A stretch of 64,000 nt of DNA, from positions 62,001-126,000 of the forward strand of contig NZ_JBPKAO010000008.1 in assembly GCF_051216895.1 (NCBI RefSeq), in the 5' to 3' direction. This DNA is from Aquipuribacter sp051216895 (GTDB lineage Bacteria > Actinomycetota > Actinomycetes > Actinomycetales > JBBAYJ01). The notes beneath the pieces are model-generated. The model was not told where the DNA came from. It saw nothing but the letters and a program-made list of their open reading frames with translations, and ran no database searches. Within the stretch, counting starts at the first letter, position 1, and each line of letters opens with the position of its first letter. Made by a program: the position numbers and the translations under genes. Shown here one piece after another: positions 15,561-26,600 of this stretch.

Positions 15561-15617
15561 GCGATAAGCACAATGGCATCAGCCGCAATTCGCGGTGAGC
15601 CGGCCCCGAGGAGGAAC

Positions 15618-16226
15618 GTGCGCACCAACGGCCCGAAGATCAAGCTCTCCCGCGCCCTGGGACTGGCCCTGACGCCCAAGTCGCTCCCCTACCTGGAGCG
15701 TCGCCCGTACCCGCCGGGGGAGCACGGCCGCAACCGGCGCAAGGAGAGCGACTACCGGCTGCGCCTGATGGAGAAGCAGCGGCTGCGCGCGCAGTACGCG
15801 GTGAGCGAGGCCCAGCTGCGGCGGGTCTTCGCGAAGGCCTCGAGGTCGGGCGCCAAGACCGGAGAGGTCCTGGTCGAGGAGCTGGAGCGTCGCCTCGACG
15901 CCGTGGTGCTGCGGTCGGGGATGGCCCGGACGATCCACCAGGCGCGCCAGTTCGTCGGGCACGGGCACATCCAGGTCAACGGCCGTCGCGTCGACCGACC
16001 GTCCTACCGGGTGTCCGTGCACGACGTGGTCCGGGTGGACCCCCGCCGCCGCCACCTCCCGCCCTTCGTCGTCGCGGCGGCCGGCGCCCACGCCCTGGAG
16101 CGGGTACCCAGCCACCTGGACGTGGTGCTCCCGGCCCTCACGGTCGGGATCCAGGACGACCCCCGACGTGCGGACCTCCCGGTGGTGTGCGACGAGCAGC
16201 TGGTCGTCGAGTTCTACTCCCGCTGA
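15618..16226 (+). CDS. rpsD: 30S ribosomal protein S4, zinc-free form
   Basis: A 202-residue ribosomal protein S4, which nucleates 16S rRNA folding in the small subunit. The N-terminus (KLSRALGLALTPKSLPYLE, RPYPPGEHGRNRRKE) matches the cysteine-free form seen in Streptomyces. The zinc-ribbon cysteines of the other bacterial S4 type are absent. The S4 RNA-binding domain is intact (LDAVVLRSGMARTIHQARQF, GHGHIQVNGRRVDRPSYRV) and the C-terminus is typical (VVCDEQLVVEFYSR). The start is GTG 15618 with GAGGAGGAAC before it; an ATG at 15573 lacks such a site. It stands alone, away from any ribosomal operon, next to an iron box. Whether a second S4 gene exists elsewhere is unknown. Confidence 0.93.
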   Translation: MRTNGPKIKLSRALGLALTPKSLPYLERRPYPPGEHGRNRRKESDYRLRLMEKQRLRAQYAVSEAQLRRVFAKASRSGAKTGEVLVEELERRLDAVVLRSGMARTIHQARQFVGHGHIQVNGRRVDRPSYRVSVHDVVRVDPRRRHLPPFVVAAAGAHALERVPSHLDVVLPALTVGIQDDPRRADLPVVCDEQLVVEFYSR

Positions 16227-16244
16227 CCAGCCGGTCGCGGGGTC

Positions 16245-16820
16245 TCAGCCGGGCGTGACCTCGACCGTCACCCGACGGTTGTCGTCGGCCTCGGCCTCCT
16301 CGGCCTGGGTGGCCCCCGCAGCCACCACCTCGACCCGCTCGGCGGGGACCCCCCGCCGACCGAGCAGGTCGACCACCCGCAGCGCCCGCTCCAGCGACAG
16401 CTGCTTCTCCAGGTCGCGGTCGTTGCTGGGCTCGGCGTGGCCGATGACCCTCACGGTGGCGGCGGGGTCGCCGAGCAGGTCGTCGGCGACCCCGTCGAGC
16501 GCGTCTGCCGCCCCCGGCGACGGCGTGTCCGCCCCGCTGTCGAACCTCAGCTCGACCACGGCGGCGCCGGCTGCCGTGGAACCGTCGTCCGTGGCGTCGT
16601 CCGCGGCGACGGGCTCCGACGACGTCGTCGGGCTCACGACGGGCCCGGCGACCGCTGCGGCGTCCCCGTCGTCGCGCGCCGACGGGGCCAGGGCGAGCTG
16701 ACCCGCCACCAGCAGGATCAGCAGGCTCGCGGCCACGCCGACGACCGGACCGGGCTCCCGACGCCTGGGGGCGTGGTAGCGGATGCCGTGCTCGTAGCCC
16801 TTCGTCCCGGCGGACGTCAC
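16245..16820 (-). CDS. membrane-anchored OmpA-like domain protein
   Basis: A 191-residue protein with one membrane helix (about residues 22-43, VVGVAASLLILLVAGQLAL), an Ala/Asp/Thr-rich linker and a C-terminal OmpA/MotB-like peptidoglycan-binding domain. That domain is recognised by VVELRFDSGADTPSPGA, VRVIGHAEPSNDRDLEKQLS, ERALRVVDLL and the terminal NRRVTVEV. It probably ties the membrane to peptidoglycan. The GTG start overlaps the stop of the small upstream membrane gene (GTGA), giving a two-gene operon. It ends 18 bases from the convergent S4 gene. Confidence 0.87.
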   Translation of the reverse strand: MTSAGTKGYEHGIRYHAPRRREPGPVVGVAASLLILLVAGQLALAPSARDDGDAAAVAGPVVSPTTSSEPVAADDATDDGSTAAGAAVVELRFDSGADTPSPGAADALDGVADDLLGDPAATVRVIGHAEPSNDRDLEKQLSLERALRVVDLLGRRGVPAERVEVVAAGATQAEEAEADDNRRVTVEVTPG

Positions 16821-17032
16821 GTGGGCGACCTCGACAGCTGCGCCCTGAGCCGGGCGATCTCCGCGTCCTTCTCGACCAGGTCCAGCTCGATCCGGCCCTG
16901 GACGAGGGACAGGGCCTCGTCGCGGGTCAGCCGGGCGGTGAAGAACCGCCGCCCCCACCACAACCAGCCGACGAGCACGCCCGCGGCGAACGCGGCGATC
17001 GTCAGCACGACCGGCAGCACGGCGGCTTCCAC
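16817..17032 (-). CDS. small membrane protein with cytoplasmic coiled coil
   Basis: A 71-residue protein with one membrane helix (LPVVLTIAAFAAGVLVGWLWWG) followed by a basic and then helical charged tail (SLVQGRIELDLVEKDAEIARLRAQL). I chose the GTG at 17032 because AAGGAG lies seven bases upstream; longer frames lack a site. Its stop overlaps the start of the OmpA-like gene, so both products probably act together in the envelope. No family recognised. Confidence 0.65.
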   Translation of the reverse strand: MEAAVLPVVLTIAAFAAGVLVGWLWWGRRFFTARLTRDEALSLVQGRIELDLVEKDAEIARLRAQLSRSPT

Positions 17033-17178
17033 AGCATCTCCTTCGTCGAGGTCACTGACGGTGATGATGACGGCCGCACGGCCAGATCGCCAGCAGATGA
17101 CCGGAACGCTCCGCCGCCCCTGGGGGACGCCCCACCGCAGGTCACCGGGCGTGTGTGCACGACCACGGTGCGTCCCCG

Positions 17179-17205
17179 GGATTGGTGGTGCGGCTTCTCG
17201 GGTAC
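17179..17205 (+). promoter_or_regulatory. SigF/SigB-type promoter before the DUF4397-sortase operon
   Basis: GGATT, 16 bases, then GGGTAC matches the mycobacterial SigF consensus GGWWT-N16-17-GGGTAY at every defined position. The start codon is about 105 bases downstream. Confidence 0.5.
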
Positions 17206-17309
17206 CCCGAGCGCGGTTCCGGTACGCCACGTACCGTCACCACGAGCGTCGCGGGCGTCCCGTCCACGACTCACCGTGACACCGACCTGCTGACGTGACG
17301 GAGCGCCCC

Positions 17310-18233
17310 ATGACCGCCGAGCCCACCCTCCGGCCCTCCCGCCGCCCCCGCCGGGCCCTCGTCGTGCTGGCCGCCGCCGCCCTGGCCCTGGTGACCGTGC
17401 CGGGGGCCGCGGCGAACGCCACCGCCACCGGGGACCCGGCCTACCTGCGGCCCGCCCACCTGGTGCCCGAGCTGGGCGCCATGGACGTGCGACTCGCCCC
17501 GTTCGCCGACGAGGGCGAGGGCGTGGCCGCCGAGGACCGCCCCCTGCTGGAGACCACCGCCGCCTACGGGGCCGTCGGTGAGTACGGCGCCATGACCCCC
17601 GGCCGGTACGCGGTCACGCTGCGCCCGGCAGGCACGCCCGTGTCGGAGCCGCCGCTGCTGAGCCTGACGGTGGACCTCGAGGCCGGTCAGGCGTACACCG
17701 CGGCCGGGCTGGGCACGAAGGACGACCCCCGCCTGGAGCTGCTCGACGACGACCTGACACCTCCCGGGGACGGGCAGAGCCGGGTCCGGCTGCTGGCGGC
17801 CTCGGCCGCGGCCCCCGTCGTGGACGTCGAGGCCGTCGACGGGCCGGTCCTCGGCACGGACGTCGCGCTCGGGACCCCCACGGGCTACGAGAGCGCGCCG
17901 GTCGGGCCGTGGACGGTCCAGGCCACCGGTGACGGCGCCAGCGGCACCACGGACCTGGTCCTGGACAGCGGCAGCGTCTACACGCTGCTGGTGCTGGACG
18001 GCGAGGGCGACGAGCTGGTCGTCCGCCCGGTCGTCGACGCCGTCGGGGCCGGCACGACCCCGCAGGGCGGGGCGGCCACCGGGTTCGGCGGCGGCGTCCC
18101 CGACGACGCCCGGACCCCGTTGTGGATCGGCGCCGGCGTGCTCCTGGTGCTCGGCGCCAGCGCGCTGACGGCGAGCGCGCTCGTGCGCTCACGGCCGTGG
18201 GCGCGCACCACCGCCCGCCACGTCGCGGGGTGA
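17310..18233 (+). CDS. DUF4397 exported surface protein
   Basis: A 307-residue exported protein. A signal peptide (residues 1-35, arginine-rich start then ALVVLAAAALALVTVPGAAA) is followed by DUF4397 modules (YLRPAHLVPELGAMDVRLAPF, SRVRLLAASAAAPVVDVEAV) and a C-terminal membrane helix (WIGAGVLLVLGASALTASALV) with an Arg-rich tail. The layout is that of a membrane- or wall-anchored protein, but no LPxTG-like motif precedes the helix. The ATG at 17310 has GGAG upstream. Its stop overlaps the sortase gene (GTGA). DUF4397-class F sortase pairs are common in actinobacteria. Confidence 0.87.
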   Translation: MTAEPTLRPSRRPRRALVVLAAAALALVTVPGAAANATATGDPAYLRPAHLVPELGAMDVRLAPFADEGEGVAAEDRPLLETTAAYGAVGEYGAMTPGRYAVTLRPAGTPVSEPPLLSLTVDLEAGQAYTAAGLGTKDDPRLELLDDDLTPPGDGQSRVRLLAASAAAPVVDVEAVDGPVLGTDVALGTPTGYESAPVGPWTVQATGDGASGTTDLVLDSGSVYTLLVLDGEGDELVVRPVVDAVGAGTTPQGGAATGFGGGVPDDARTPLWIGAGVLLVLGASALTASALVRSRPWARTTARHVAG

Positions 18234-19042
18234 GCGACGTGGGGGGCCTCGAGGCAGGACCCGGGCCCGGCCGAGCCCGGCACCGGACCCGACCGCGCCA
18301 CCCCACCGGCCGTGGGGTCGTGGTGGTCCTCGCCGTCGCGGCCGTCGTCCTGGCCGCGGGCGGGCTCGCGTCGCTGGTCGCCGGCGACCGGTCCGCGACG
18401 GCAGTCCCCCGTTCCGGGTCCGGCACCGAGCGCGCGACCACCGCCGGCCCGACCGCTGCGTCGATTCCCGCGTCAGCCGCGCCGACCGCGCCCCTCGGGA
18501 CCGGCCCGGCGACCGGCCCGTCCGCCGCCTCCGCGGCGACGCCGGCGACGGGTCCCGCGGTCCCGGGACCCCAGGGGGTGGTCGCCGCGAACGGCGCCCC
18601 CGCCCCCGTCTCGCTGCGCGTGCCGACGATCGACGTCGACCTGTCCTCGCTGGTCCGCCTGGGCGTCGCGGGGGACGGCACGATCGAGGTCCCCGAGGAC
18701 CCCGACGACGCCGGCTGGCTGACCGCGAGCGCGTCACCGGGGCGCACCGGACCCGCCGTCATCGCCGGCCACGTGGACACCCGGGACGGCCCGGCCGTGT
18801 TCGCCCGGCTCGGCGAGCTGGCCCCCGGCGACGAGGTGGTGGTCGGGCTCGAGGACGGGACGGCCGTGACCTACGCCGTGACCGGGTCCGAGACGTACCC
18901 CAAGACCGAGTTCCCCACCGAGCGCGTCTACGGCCCCGCCCCGGCGCCGGTGCTCCGGCTCATCACCTGCGGGGGTGACTTCGACCGCTCGGTGTCCAGC
19001 TACGAGGACAACGTGGTGGTGTACGCGGTGCTCGTCGGCTGA
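18230..19042 (+). CDS. class F sortase
   Basis: A 270-residue membrane-anchored transpeptidase that links surface proteins to the cell wall. An N-terminal helix (about residues 28-52) is followed by an Ala/Pro/Thr linker and the sortase barrel. The catalytic histidine is in IAGHVDTRDGPAVFARL, the cysteine in RLITCGG, and the arginine in DRSVSSYEDN. The GTG start overlaps the DUF4397 gene. The only obvious sorting-like motifs in the window are the LARTG sequences of the two surface proteins encoded at 23637-27814, which are plausible clients. Confidence 0.92.
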   Translation: MSDVGGLEAGPGPGRARHRTRPRHPTGRGVVVVLAVAAVVLAAGGLASLVAGDRSATAVPRSGSGTERATTAGPTAASIPASAAPTAPLGTGPATGPSAASAATPATGPAVPGPQGVVAANGAPAPVSLRVPTIDVDLSSLVRLGVAGDGTIEVPEDPDDAGWLTASASPGRTGPAVIAGHVDTRDGPAVFARLGELAPGDEVVVGLEDGTAVTYAVTGSETYPKTEFPTERVYGPAPAPVLRLITCGGDFDRSVSSYEDNVVVYAVLVG

Positions 19043-19130
19043 GTCGCTCCGGTCTCACCCGGTCCTCACGACGCCCCCACCCCGCGGTCCGACGGTCCCG
19101 GCCGCGGTGCGCGGCTGAGACCCTGACCCG

Positions 19131-20977
<1,847 letters not shown>

Positions 20978-20981
<4 letters not shown>

Positions 20982-21937
20982 CCTACTCGATCATCGCCCG
21001 CGACCCCGAGACCGGGCAGATGGGCGTCGCGACGCAGTCCCAGGCGTTCGCCGTCGGCAGCAGCGTGTCCTGGGCCGCACCGGGCGCCGGCGTGGTGGCG
21101 ACCCAGTCGATGGGTGAGCCGATGTACGGCGACCTCGGCCTGGACGCCCTGCGGGCCGGTCTCACCGCGGACGAGGCGCTGACCGCGCTGCGCAGCGTCG
21201 ACCCGCACCCCGAGCGCCGCCAGGTCGGCATGGTCGACGCGGCGGGCCGGTTCGCGGTCTACACCGGGGAGGCGTGCGTCGCCGCGGCCGGGCACCTGGT
21301 CGGGGACTGCTCCGTGTCGCTGGCCAACATCGTCCGCGGGCCGCAGGTCTGGGAGGCCATGGTCGAGTCCTTCGAGGCCTCCACCGGCTGGCTGCCGCGC
21401 CGGCTGCTGGGGGCGCTGCGCGCGGCGGAGGACGCCGGCGGGGACGAGCGGGGCCAGCGCTCCGCCGCGGTCGTCGTCGTCCGGTCGCAGCGCAGCGGAC
21501 GCCCCTGGCAGGACCAGGTGGTCGACCTGCGCGTGGACGACGCCCCCGACGCGGTGTCCGCGCTGTCGCGGCTGGTCGAGCACACCGACGTCTACCACCG
21601 CACGGTCGAGGCGTTCGAGCTGGCGCTGGACGGGCAGGGGGCGGCGGCCGTGGCGGCGCTGCCGGAGCAGGTGCCGACCCCCGCCGGTGAGCCCGACCTC
21701 ACGCTGTGGCGGGCGGTCGTCCTGGCGGCCGCCGGCCGGGCCGAGGAGGCCCGGGACCTGGGGGTGGGGCTGGCGGCGGCCAGGCCCGACTTCGTCGAGG
21801 TCGCCCGGCGCTTCGTCCCCGCCGGGCTCGTGGACGCCGAGCTGCTCGACGTCGTGCTGCTCGACGTCCCGCCGCCGGACGGGCAGCCCGGGCAGACCCC
21901 GCCGTCGGCTACCGTTCCCTCCGGCGAAGGGGAGTAG
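20978..21937 (+). CDS. DUF1028 family protein (Ntn-hydrolase-like)
   Basis: A 319-residue protein of the DUF1028 family, thought to adopt an N-terminal-nucleophile hydrolase-like fold. The family block at the N-terminus is clear (TYSIIARDPETGQMGVATQS, GAGVVATQSM, SLANIVRGPQVWEAM, QRSAAVVVVRSQ). A helical C-terminal region of about 90 residues (TLWRAVVLAAAGRAEEARDL) resembles a TPR-like extension. The biological substrate is unknown. It is coupled to the ABC exporter by ATGA, with CAGGAG eight bases before its ATG. Its stop codon TAG is part of the conserved GGGGAGTAG of the manganese riboswitch that follows. Confidence 0.88.
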
Positions 21938-21990
21938 CCCTCACGCCACCGGTCGACGCGCCCCGGTCCCGAGCCGTGAGAGAAGCCCCC
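21925..21990 (+). promoter_or_regulatory. yybP-ykoY manganese riboswitch
   Basis: The conserved GGGGAGTAGCC block (21929-21939) is followed by a stem CTCACG (21940-21945) pairing with CGTGAG (21975-21980), a GGTCGACG segment, and the closing GAGAAGCCCC whose CCCC pairs with the initial GGGG. This is the established manganese aptamer layout, and the gene behind it is a TMEM165/GDT1 exporter, a known target. The aptamer's 5' strand contains the stop codon of the DUF1028 gene, and its 3' strand runs to the exporter start. Confidence 0.75.
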
Positions 21991-22617
21991 GTGTTCGGTC
22001 TGCCCCCGTTCGACCTGGCGGTCGCGCTCAGCGCGTTCGTGCCGCTGCTGCTGCTCGAGCTGCCCGACAAGACGTTCATCGCCACCCTGGTGCTGTCGAG
22101 CCGGTTCCGGCCGCTGGCCGCCTGGGTGGGGGTGGGTCTGGCGTTCGGCGTGCAGACCGCGATCGCCGTGACCGCCGGCGGGCTGCTGTCGCGGCTGCCC
22201 GAGGCGCTCGTGGCCGGCGCGGCCGCGGTGCTGTTCGCCGCCGGCGCGGTGGTCCTCTACCGCGACAGCCGCTCCGGCGCCGCGCTGGACACCGACGGCG
22301 GGACCGCGACGGACGAGCGTCGGACCCCCTTCCTGCGGGCGGCCGGGACCAGCTTCGTCGTGCTGTTCATCGCGGAGTGGGGCGACCTGTCGCAGCTGTT
22401 CACCGCGGGGCTGGCGGCCCGCAGCGCCGACCCGGTGTCGATCCTCGTGGGCGCCTGGGCCGCGCTCCTGCTGGTGGCGGGGCTCGCCGCCACCATCGGC
22501 GCCTCGCTCGCGAGCCGGCTGCCGCTGCGGGCGGTGCGGCTGACCGGGGCCGGCGTGTGCGTCGTGCTGGCCGTGCTCGCCGGGCTCCAGGCGGTGGGGG
22601 TGCCGGTCCCGCTGTGA
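21991..22617 (+). CDS. TMEM165/GDT1 family manganese exporter
   Basis: A 208-residue membrane protein with two GDT1 repeats. The ExGD-type motifs are LLELPDKTFIATL in repeat 1 and FIAEWGDLSQLFTAGLAA in repeat 2, separated by a polar loop. Bacterial members such as MneA export Mn2+. About six membrane helices are visible. I chose GTG 21991, giving the usual FGLPPFDLAVALS start; a GTG at 21976 lies inside the riboswitch stem. Control by the manganese riboswitch fits this function. It ends 16 bases before the convergent CDF gene. Confidence 0.9.
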   Translation: MFGLPPFDLAVALSAFVPLLLLELPDKTFIATLVLSSRFRPLAAWVGVGLAFGVQTAIAVTAGGLLSRLPEALVAGAAAVLFAAGAVVLYRDSRSGAALDTDGGTATDERRTPFLRAAGTSFVVLFIAEWGDLSQLFTAGLAARSADPVSILVGAWAALLLVAGLAATIGASLASRLPLRAVRLTGAGVCVVLAVLAGLQAVGVPVPL

Positions 22618-22633
22618 GCCCGACCGGCGCGCG

Positions 22634-23572
22634 TCAGGCGTGCCCGACCGGCTCGTGGTCGCGGTGCCCGACCGGCTCCAGCTGGAACGTCGAGTGCGCG
22701 AGGTCGAAGTGGTCCTCCACGCACCGGGACAGCTGGTCGAGCACCTCACCCACCGCGCCCCGCTCGACGCAGGCCGCGTCCACCACGACGTGCGCCGACA
22801 GCGCGGGCGACCCGCTGGTGATGGTCCAGGCGTGCAGGTCGTGCACGTCGACGACGGCGGGCACCTCGAGCAGGTGCCGGCGGACCTCGTCCAGGTCCAG
22901 GCCGCGGGGGGTGGCCTCCAGGAGGACGTGGACCACCTCGCCCAGCAGCGACCAGGCGCGCGGCAGAACGAGGGCCGCGACCAGCAGCGACGCCACGACG
23001 TCGGCCCTCGTCCAGCCCGTGGCCCAGATGGTGAGGGCCGCGACGACCACGAGGACCGACCCCAGGAGGTCGGCCAGCACCTCCAGGTAGGCGCCGCGCA
23101 GGTTGAGGCTCTCCTGGTGGGCGGGGCGGAGCACGAGCAGCGCCACCACGTTGGCCAGGCCACCCACGACCGCGGTGCCCAGCATGAGCCCGGTGGCGAC
23201 CTCGGGCGGGGTGTCCCAGCGCCGGACGGCCTCGCTCACCACCCACACCGCGACGCCGAGCAGCAGCAGGCCGTTGACCAGGGCGGCCAGCACCTCGGCG
23301 CGCTGCCAGCCGTAGGACCGGGTCGCGGTGGCCGGGCGGGCGGCGAGCACCGCGGCCCCGAGCGCGACGGCGAGCCCGAGCGAGTCCACGAGCATGTGCC
23401 CGGCGTCGGCCAGCAGCGCCAGCGACCCCGACAGCACCCCCCCGACCACCTGGACCACGGCCACCGAGGCGGTGACGACCAGCGCGACGACCAGCCGGCC
23501 GCGGTTGCGGCCGGTCGCCGTCACGCCGTGGTCGTGGGGGTGCACCGGCGCAGCATATGCATGTATGCGCAT
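22634..23572 (-). CDS. cation diffusion facilitator (CzcD/ZitB-like) exporter
   Basis: A 312-residue CDF transporter that exports Zn2+ or a related divalent metal. The His-rich start (HPHDHG) is followed by six helices. The HxxxD sites are LADAGHMLVDSLGLAVAL in helix 2 and LEVLADLLGSVLVV in helix 5, and a cytoplasmic domain carries DVHDLHAWTITSG. The C-terminus has a short duplicated His motif (EPVGHRDHEPVGH). The start ATG 23572 lies in an AT-rich palindromic patch (CATATGCATGTATGCGCATG). That patch may be a SmtB/ArsR-type operator or indicate a leaderless start; no strong ribosome-binding site is seen. Confidence 0.9.
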   Translation of the reverse strand: MRIHAYAAPVHPHDHGVTATGRNRGRLVVALVVTASVAVVQVVGGVLSGSLALLADAGHMLVDSLGLAVALGAAVLAARPATATRSYGWQRAEVLAALVNGLLLLGVAVWVVSEAVRRWDTPPEVATGLMLGTAVVGGLANVVALLVLRPAHQESLNLRGAYLEVLADLLGSVLVVVAALTIWATGWTRADVVASLLVAALVLPRAWSLLGEVVHVLLEATPRGLDLDEVRRHLLEVPAVVDVHDLHAWTITSGSPALSAHVVVDAACVERGAVGEVLDQLSRCVEDHFDLAHSTFQLEPVGHRDHEPVGHA

Positions 23573-23589
23573 GTCTGTCCACGTGCTGC

Positions 23590-23622
23590 GGGGCCCCGAC
23601 GGTCGTGCGTCGTCGGGGCCCC
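23590..23622 (-). terminator. 12-bp-stem hairpin after the HtaA-DUF2470 gene
   Basis: Perfect arms GGGGCCCCGACG (23590-23601) and CGTCGGGGCCCC (23611-23622) with a 9-base loop, lying 15 bases beyond the stop at 23637 and just before the CDF gene start. No U-tract. Confidence 0.6.
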
Positions 23623-23636
23623 TGGACGAGCGGCGG

Positions 23637-26600
23637 TCAGGTGGTGCCGAGCCGGCGCACCGCCTCGTCGTGCAGCCGGACGACCTCGGCCCGGACCTGC
23701 CGGCGCGAGGTCAGCGGGTCGTGCCAGGGGATCCGGACGAGCCGCTCCTCGCCGTCGACCACCGCGACGTAGGTGCCCGCCTCGGCGTCCAGGTGCGTCA
23801 ACCACGCCTGGGTCGCCGAGCGCACGCCGCCGCAGCCGCGCACGATCGTCAACGTGTCCTCGGCGTGGTCCTCCCGCATGTGCCGGACGACGTCCGCGAC
23901 CGCGTCGGGGTCGAGGAAGGAGTCCTCGCCGTCGGCGCCCGGGACGTCCGCCTCACCACGGCCGCGTCCGGCGCCGGAGGCCCGGACGGTCGCACCGCCG
24001 AGCCCGAGCAGACCGAGCCCGAGCAGCAGCGGGAGCAGGACGCCCGCGCCCGTGCGGGCCAGCCGGTCCGAGCCCGCCGTCGAGCCGGAGACCCCGGGGC
24101 CGCCGGCCGCCCCGCCGCCACCGTCGCCGTCCCCGTCGCCCCCGTCCTCGTCGTCCCCGTCGTCCGCAGCGGGCGCGACGACCGTCAGGTCACCTTCCGC
24201 CCGGACGCCGGACTCCCCGACGAGCACCAGGGTGTGCGCCCCGAGCGCCGTCCCGGCCGGGACGACGACGGTGGTCTCGAGGGTGCCGTCGGTGTCGCTG
24301 CTGACGGAGAGCAGCCGGTGCGGGTCCGAGAACAGCCACACCTCGACCTGCTCCTGCGGGTCGAACCCGGTCGCGCTCACCGTGACCGTGCCGCCGGGCT
24401 CGACCGACGACGCCGACAGCTCGGCGCGCAGGACCTCCAGACCGGGGCAGGCGCCGGGTGCGTAGGGCACACCGTCGGCGTCGCGCCCGTCGGTGCACGT
24501 CGGGTCGCCGGGCGCGGGGGGCGGGGTCGCCCCCTCCTCGACCAGCAGCGTCACCGACACCGGGTCCAGCGCCTCGCCCGCGTCGTAGAACCCGCCGAAC
24601 GCGGGGGCACCGGCCTCGGTGAGCGTGGCCGGCAGGTCCGACAGCTCGACCACGCCGTCCACGGGGGTCAGGGACTCCCCCGTCAGGTCGAGGTCGGCGA
24701 GGGCCACGTCGTCGGCCACCACGTCGGCCCCCCCGAGGGACCGGCTGCGGACGTCGGCGACCAGGGACGCCTCGCCGTCGGCCACCACGACCGACAGGTC
24801 GGAGACGACCAGACCGAGCAGGGGTTCCCCGTCGACGACGTGACCGCTGAAGGACACCGACCCGTCGGTGGTGGCCACCAGGCTCTCGGCCGTCGCCTCG
24901 CCGCCGGTGACGGGGAAGCGGAACGTGCCGCTCCCGTTGCGGGTGGCGGGGTCGGCGACGTCGATCGTCCCCCGGGCGACGGACCCGGTGACGTAGGTGC
25001 GGAACGACTCCTTGACGCCCCAGTCCACGGCGCCCCCGACGATCTCGAGGTCGTCGCCCGCTTCGGGCGGCGGGGCGTGGACCGTGACGACCGCGCTGCC
25101 GCGACGGTCGTCGCCGGCGCCGGTCACGGCCACCAGGACCGGGCCCGGCGGCTGGTCGGCCGGGACGGTGAAGGTGAGGGCGTAGGCCCCCACCCCGTCG
25201 GCGACGGCCCCGGACGGCGAGACGAGCAGGTCCCCGAGCTCCACGCGCACCACCTCGCCGGCGTCCAGGCCGGTGGCGGTGACGCCCAGCGACGTGCCGG
25301 CCGTGACCTCGTCCCGGTCGGGTACGACCTCGAACGTGGCCGGACCGGGACCGACGGGCGGCTCGTCGCTCAGGGGCAGCGCGACGAACGCGTCCTGGGT
25401 CCGGTCGCCGCTGCGGTCGACGGGGGCGTTGTCGGTCGGGTCGAGGGACGAGAACGCCGCGACGAAGCACCCGGCCTCGGCGCAGTCGACCTCGACGCCC
25501 TCGTTGCTGAACCGGGTCTCGACGTCCTCCAGGGTCACCTCGAGGGTGCCGTCCTCGGCCGTGACGACGCGCTGGGCGCCGCTGAACGGCGAGGGGTGCG
25601 CGTCGCCGGACGTGCCCTGCGGCGTGAGGGCCACGTACAGCGCCCGCTCCGGCGCGAAGCCGGTGCCGCTCACGTCGAGGTCGTCGCCGTCGGCCACCGC
25701 CGTGCCCTCGGGCAGCGTCAGGACCGGGGTCGTCGGCTCCGGCTCCGGCTCCGGCTCCGGCTCGGGCTCCGGCTCGGGCTCGGGCTCCGGCTCGGCGAAG
25801 GTGATCGGGGTGGCGGTCTCCTGCGCCGCGTTGAGCACGCCACCCGCGGGGTAGGTGTAGACGCCGAGGACGCCCTGCACCTGCGCGGGCCGCTCGACCT
25901 CCAGCGTCACCTCGAACGTGCCGTCGGACTCGAGCAGCACCAGACCCGGCAGCTGACCCACCGCGTCGATCGTGGCCTGCGGCATCACCCAGGCCTGCTC
26001 CAGCACCCGACGCGACGCACCCGTCGCGCCCTGGCTCGGACGCCACTGCGCGTCGAAGTCACCGACCACGACATAGGCCCCCGCGGGGGAGCCCACCGGC
26101 ACCGGCGGCCGCGTCGCCGCGTTCGCGGCCGGGTCGAACCCGCTGCCGCGCACGGTCAACGGACCGCCCTCGACCGGCAGCACCGACACCGGCTCACCGG
26201 CTGCGTCCACCAGCTCCACCACCGGCTCCCACTCCCCCGGCTCGGGCGTCGGCTCCGGCTCCGGCTCCGGCTCCGGCGTCGGCGTCGGCTCGGGCTCCGG
26301 TTCCGGCTCGGGCGCCGGCGCCACGGTGCCGCGGACGGACACCGGGTCCAACGCGGACCCGGCCTCGTAGAAGTCGGCGAACGCCGGGACGGCCTCCGCG
26401 GTGAGGGTGGCCGCCAGGCCGGTCAGCTCGAGGACGCCGTCGGGGTCGGGCTCGATGTCGGCCGTCGTCACGTCGACGTCGGCGAAGGCCACGTCGGGGT
26501 AGCTGACGGGCTCGCCGGAGGCCAGCCCGCGGCTGACGACGTCGGCGCGCAGCACGCCACCGTCGGCGGCCACCTCGAGCCGCACGTCGCTGATGGCCAC

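Noticed and set aside
23637..24070. Frameshift joining a separate DUF2470 gene to the HtaA protein
   Set aside because: The frame is continuous with no overlapping start or ribosome-binding site at the junction, so a true fusion is the simpler reading; resequencing would settle it.
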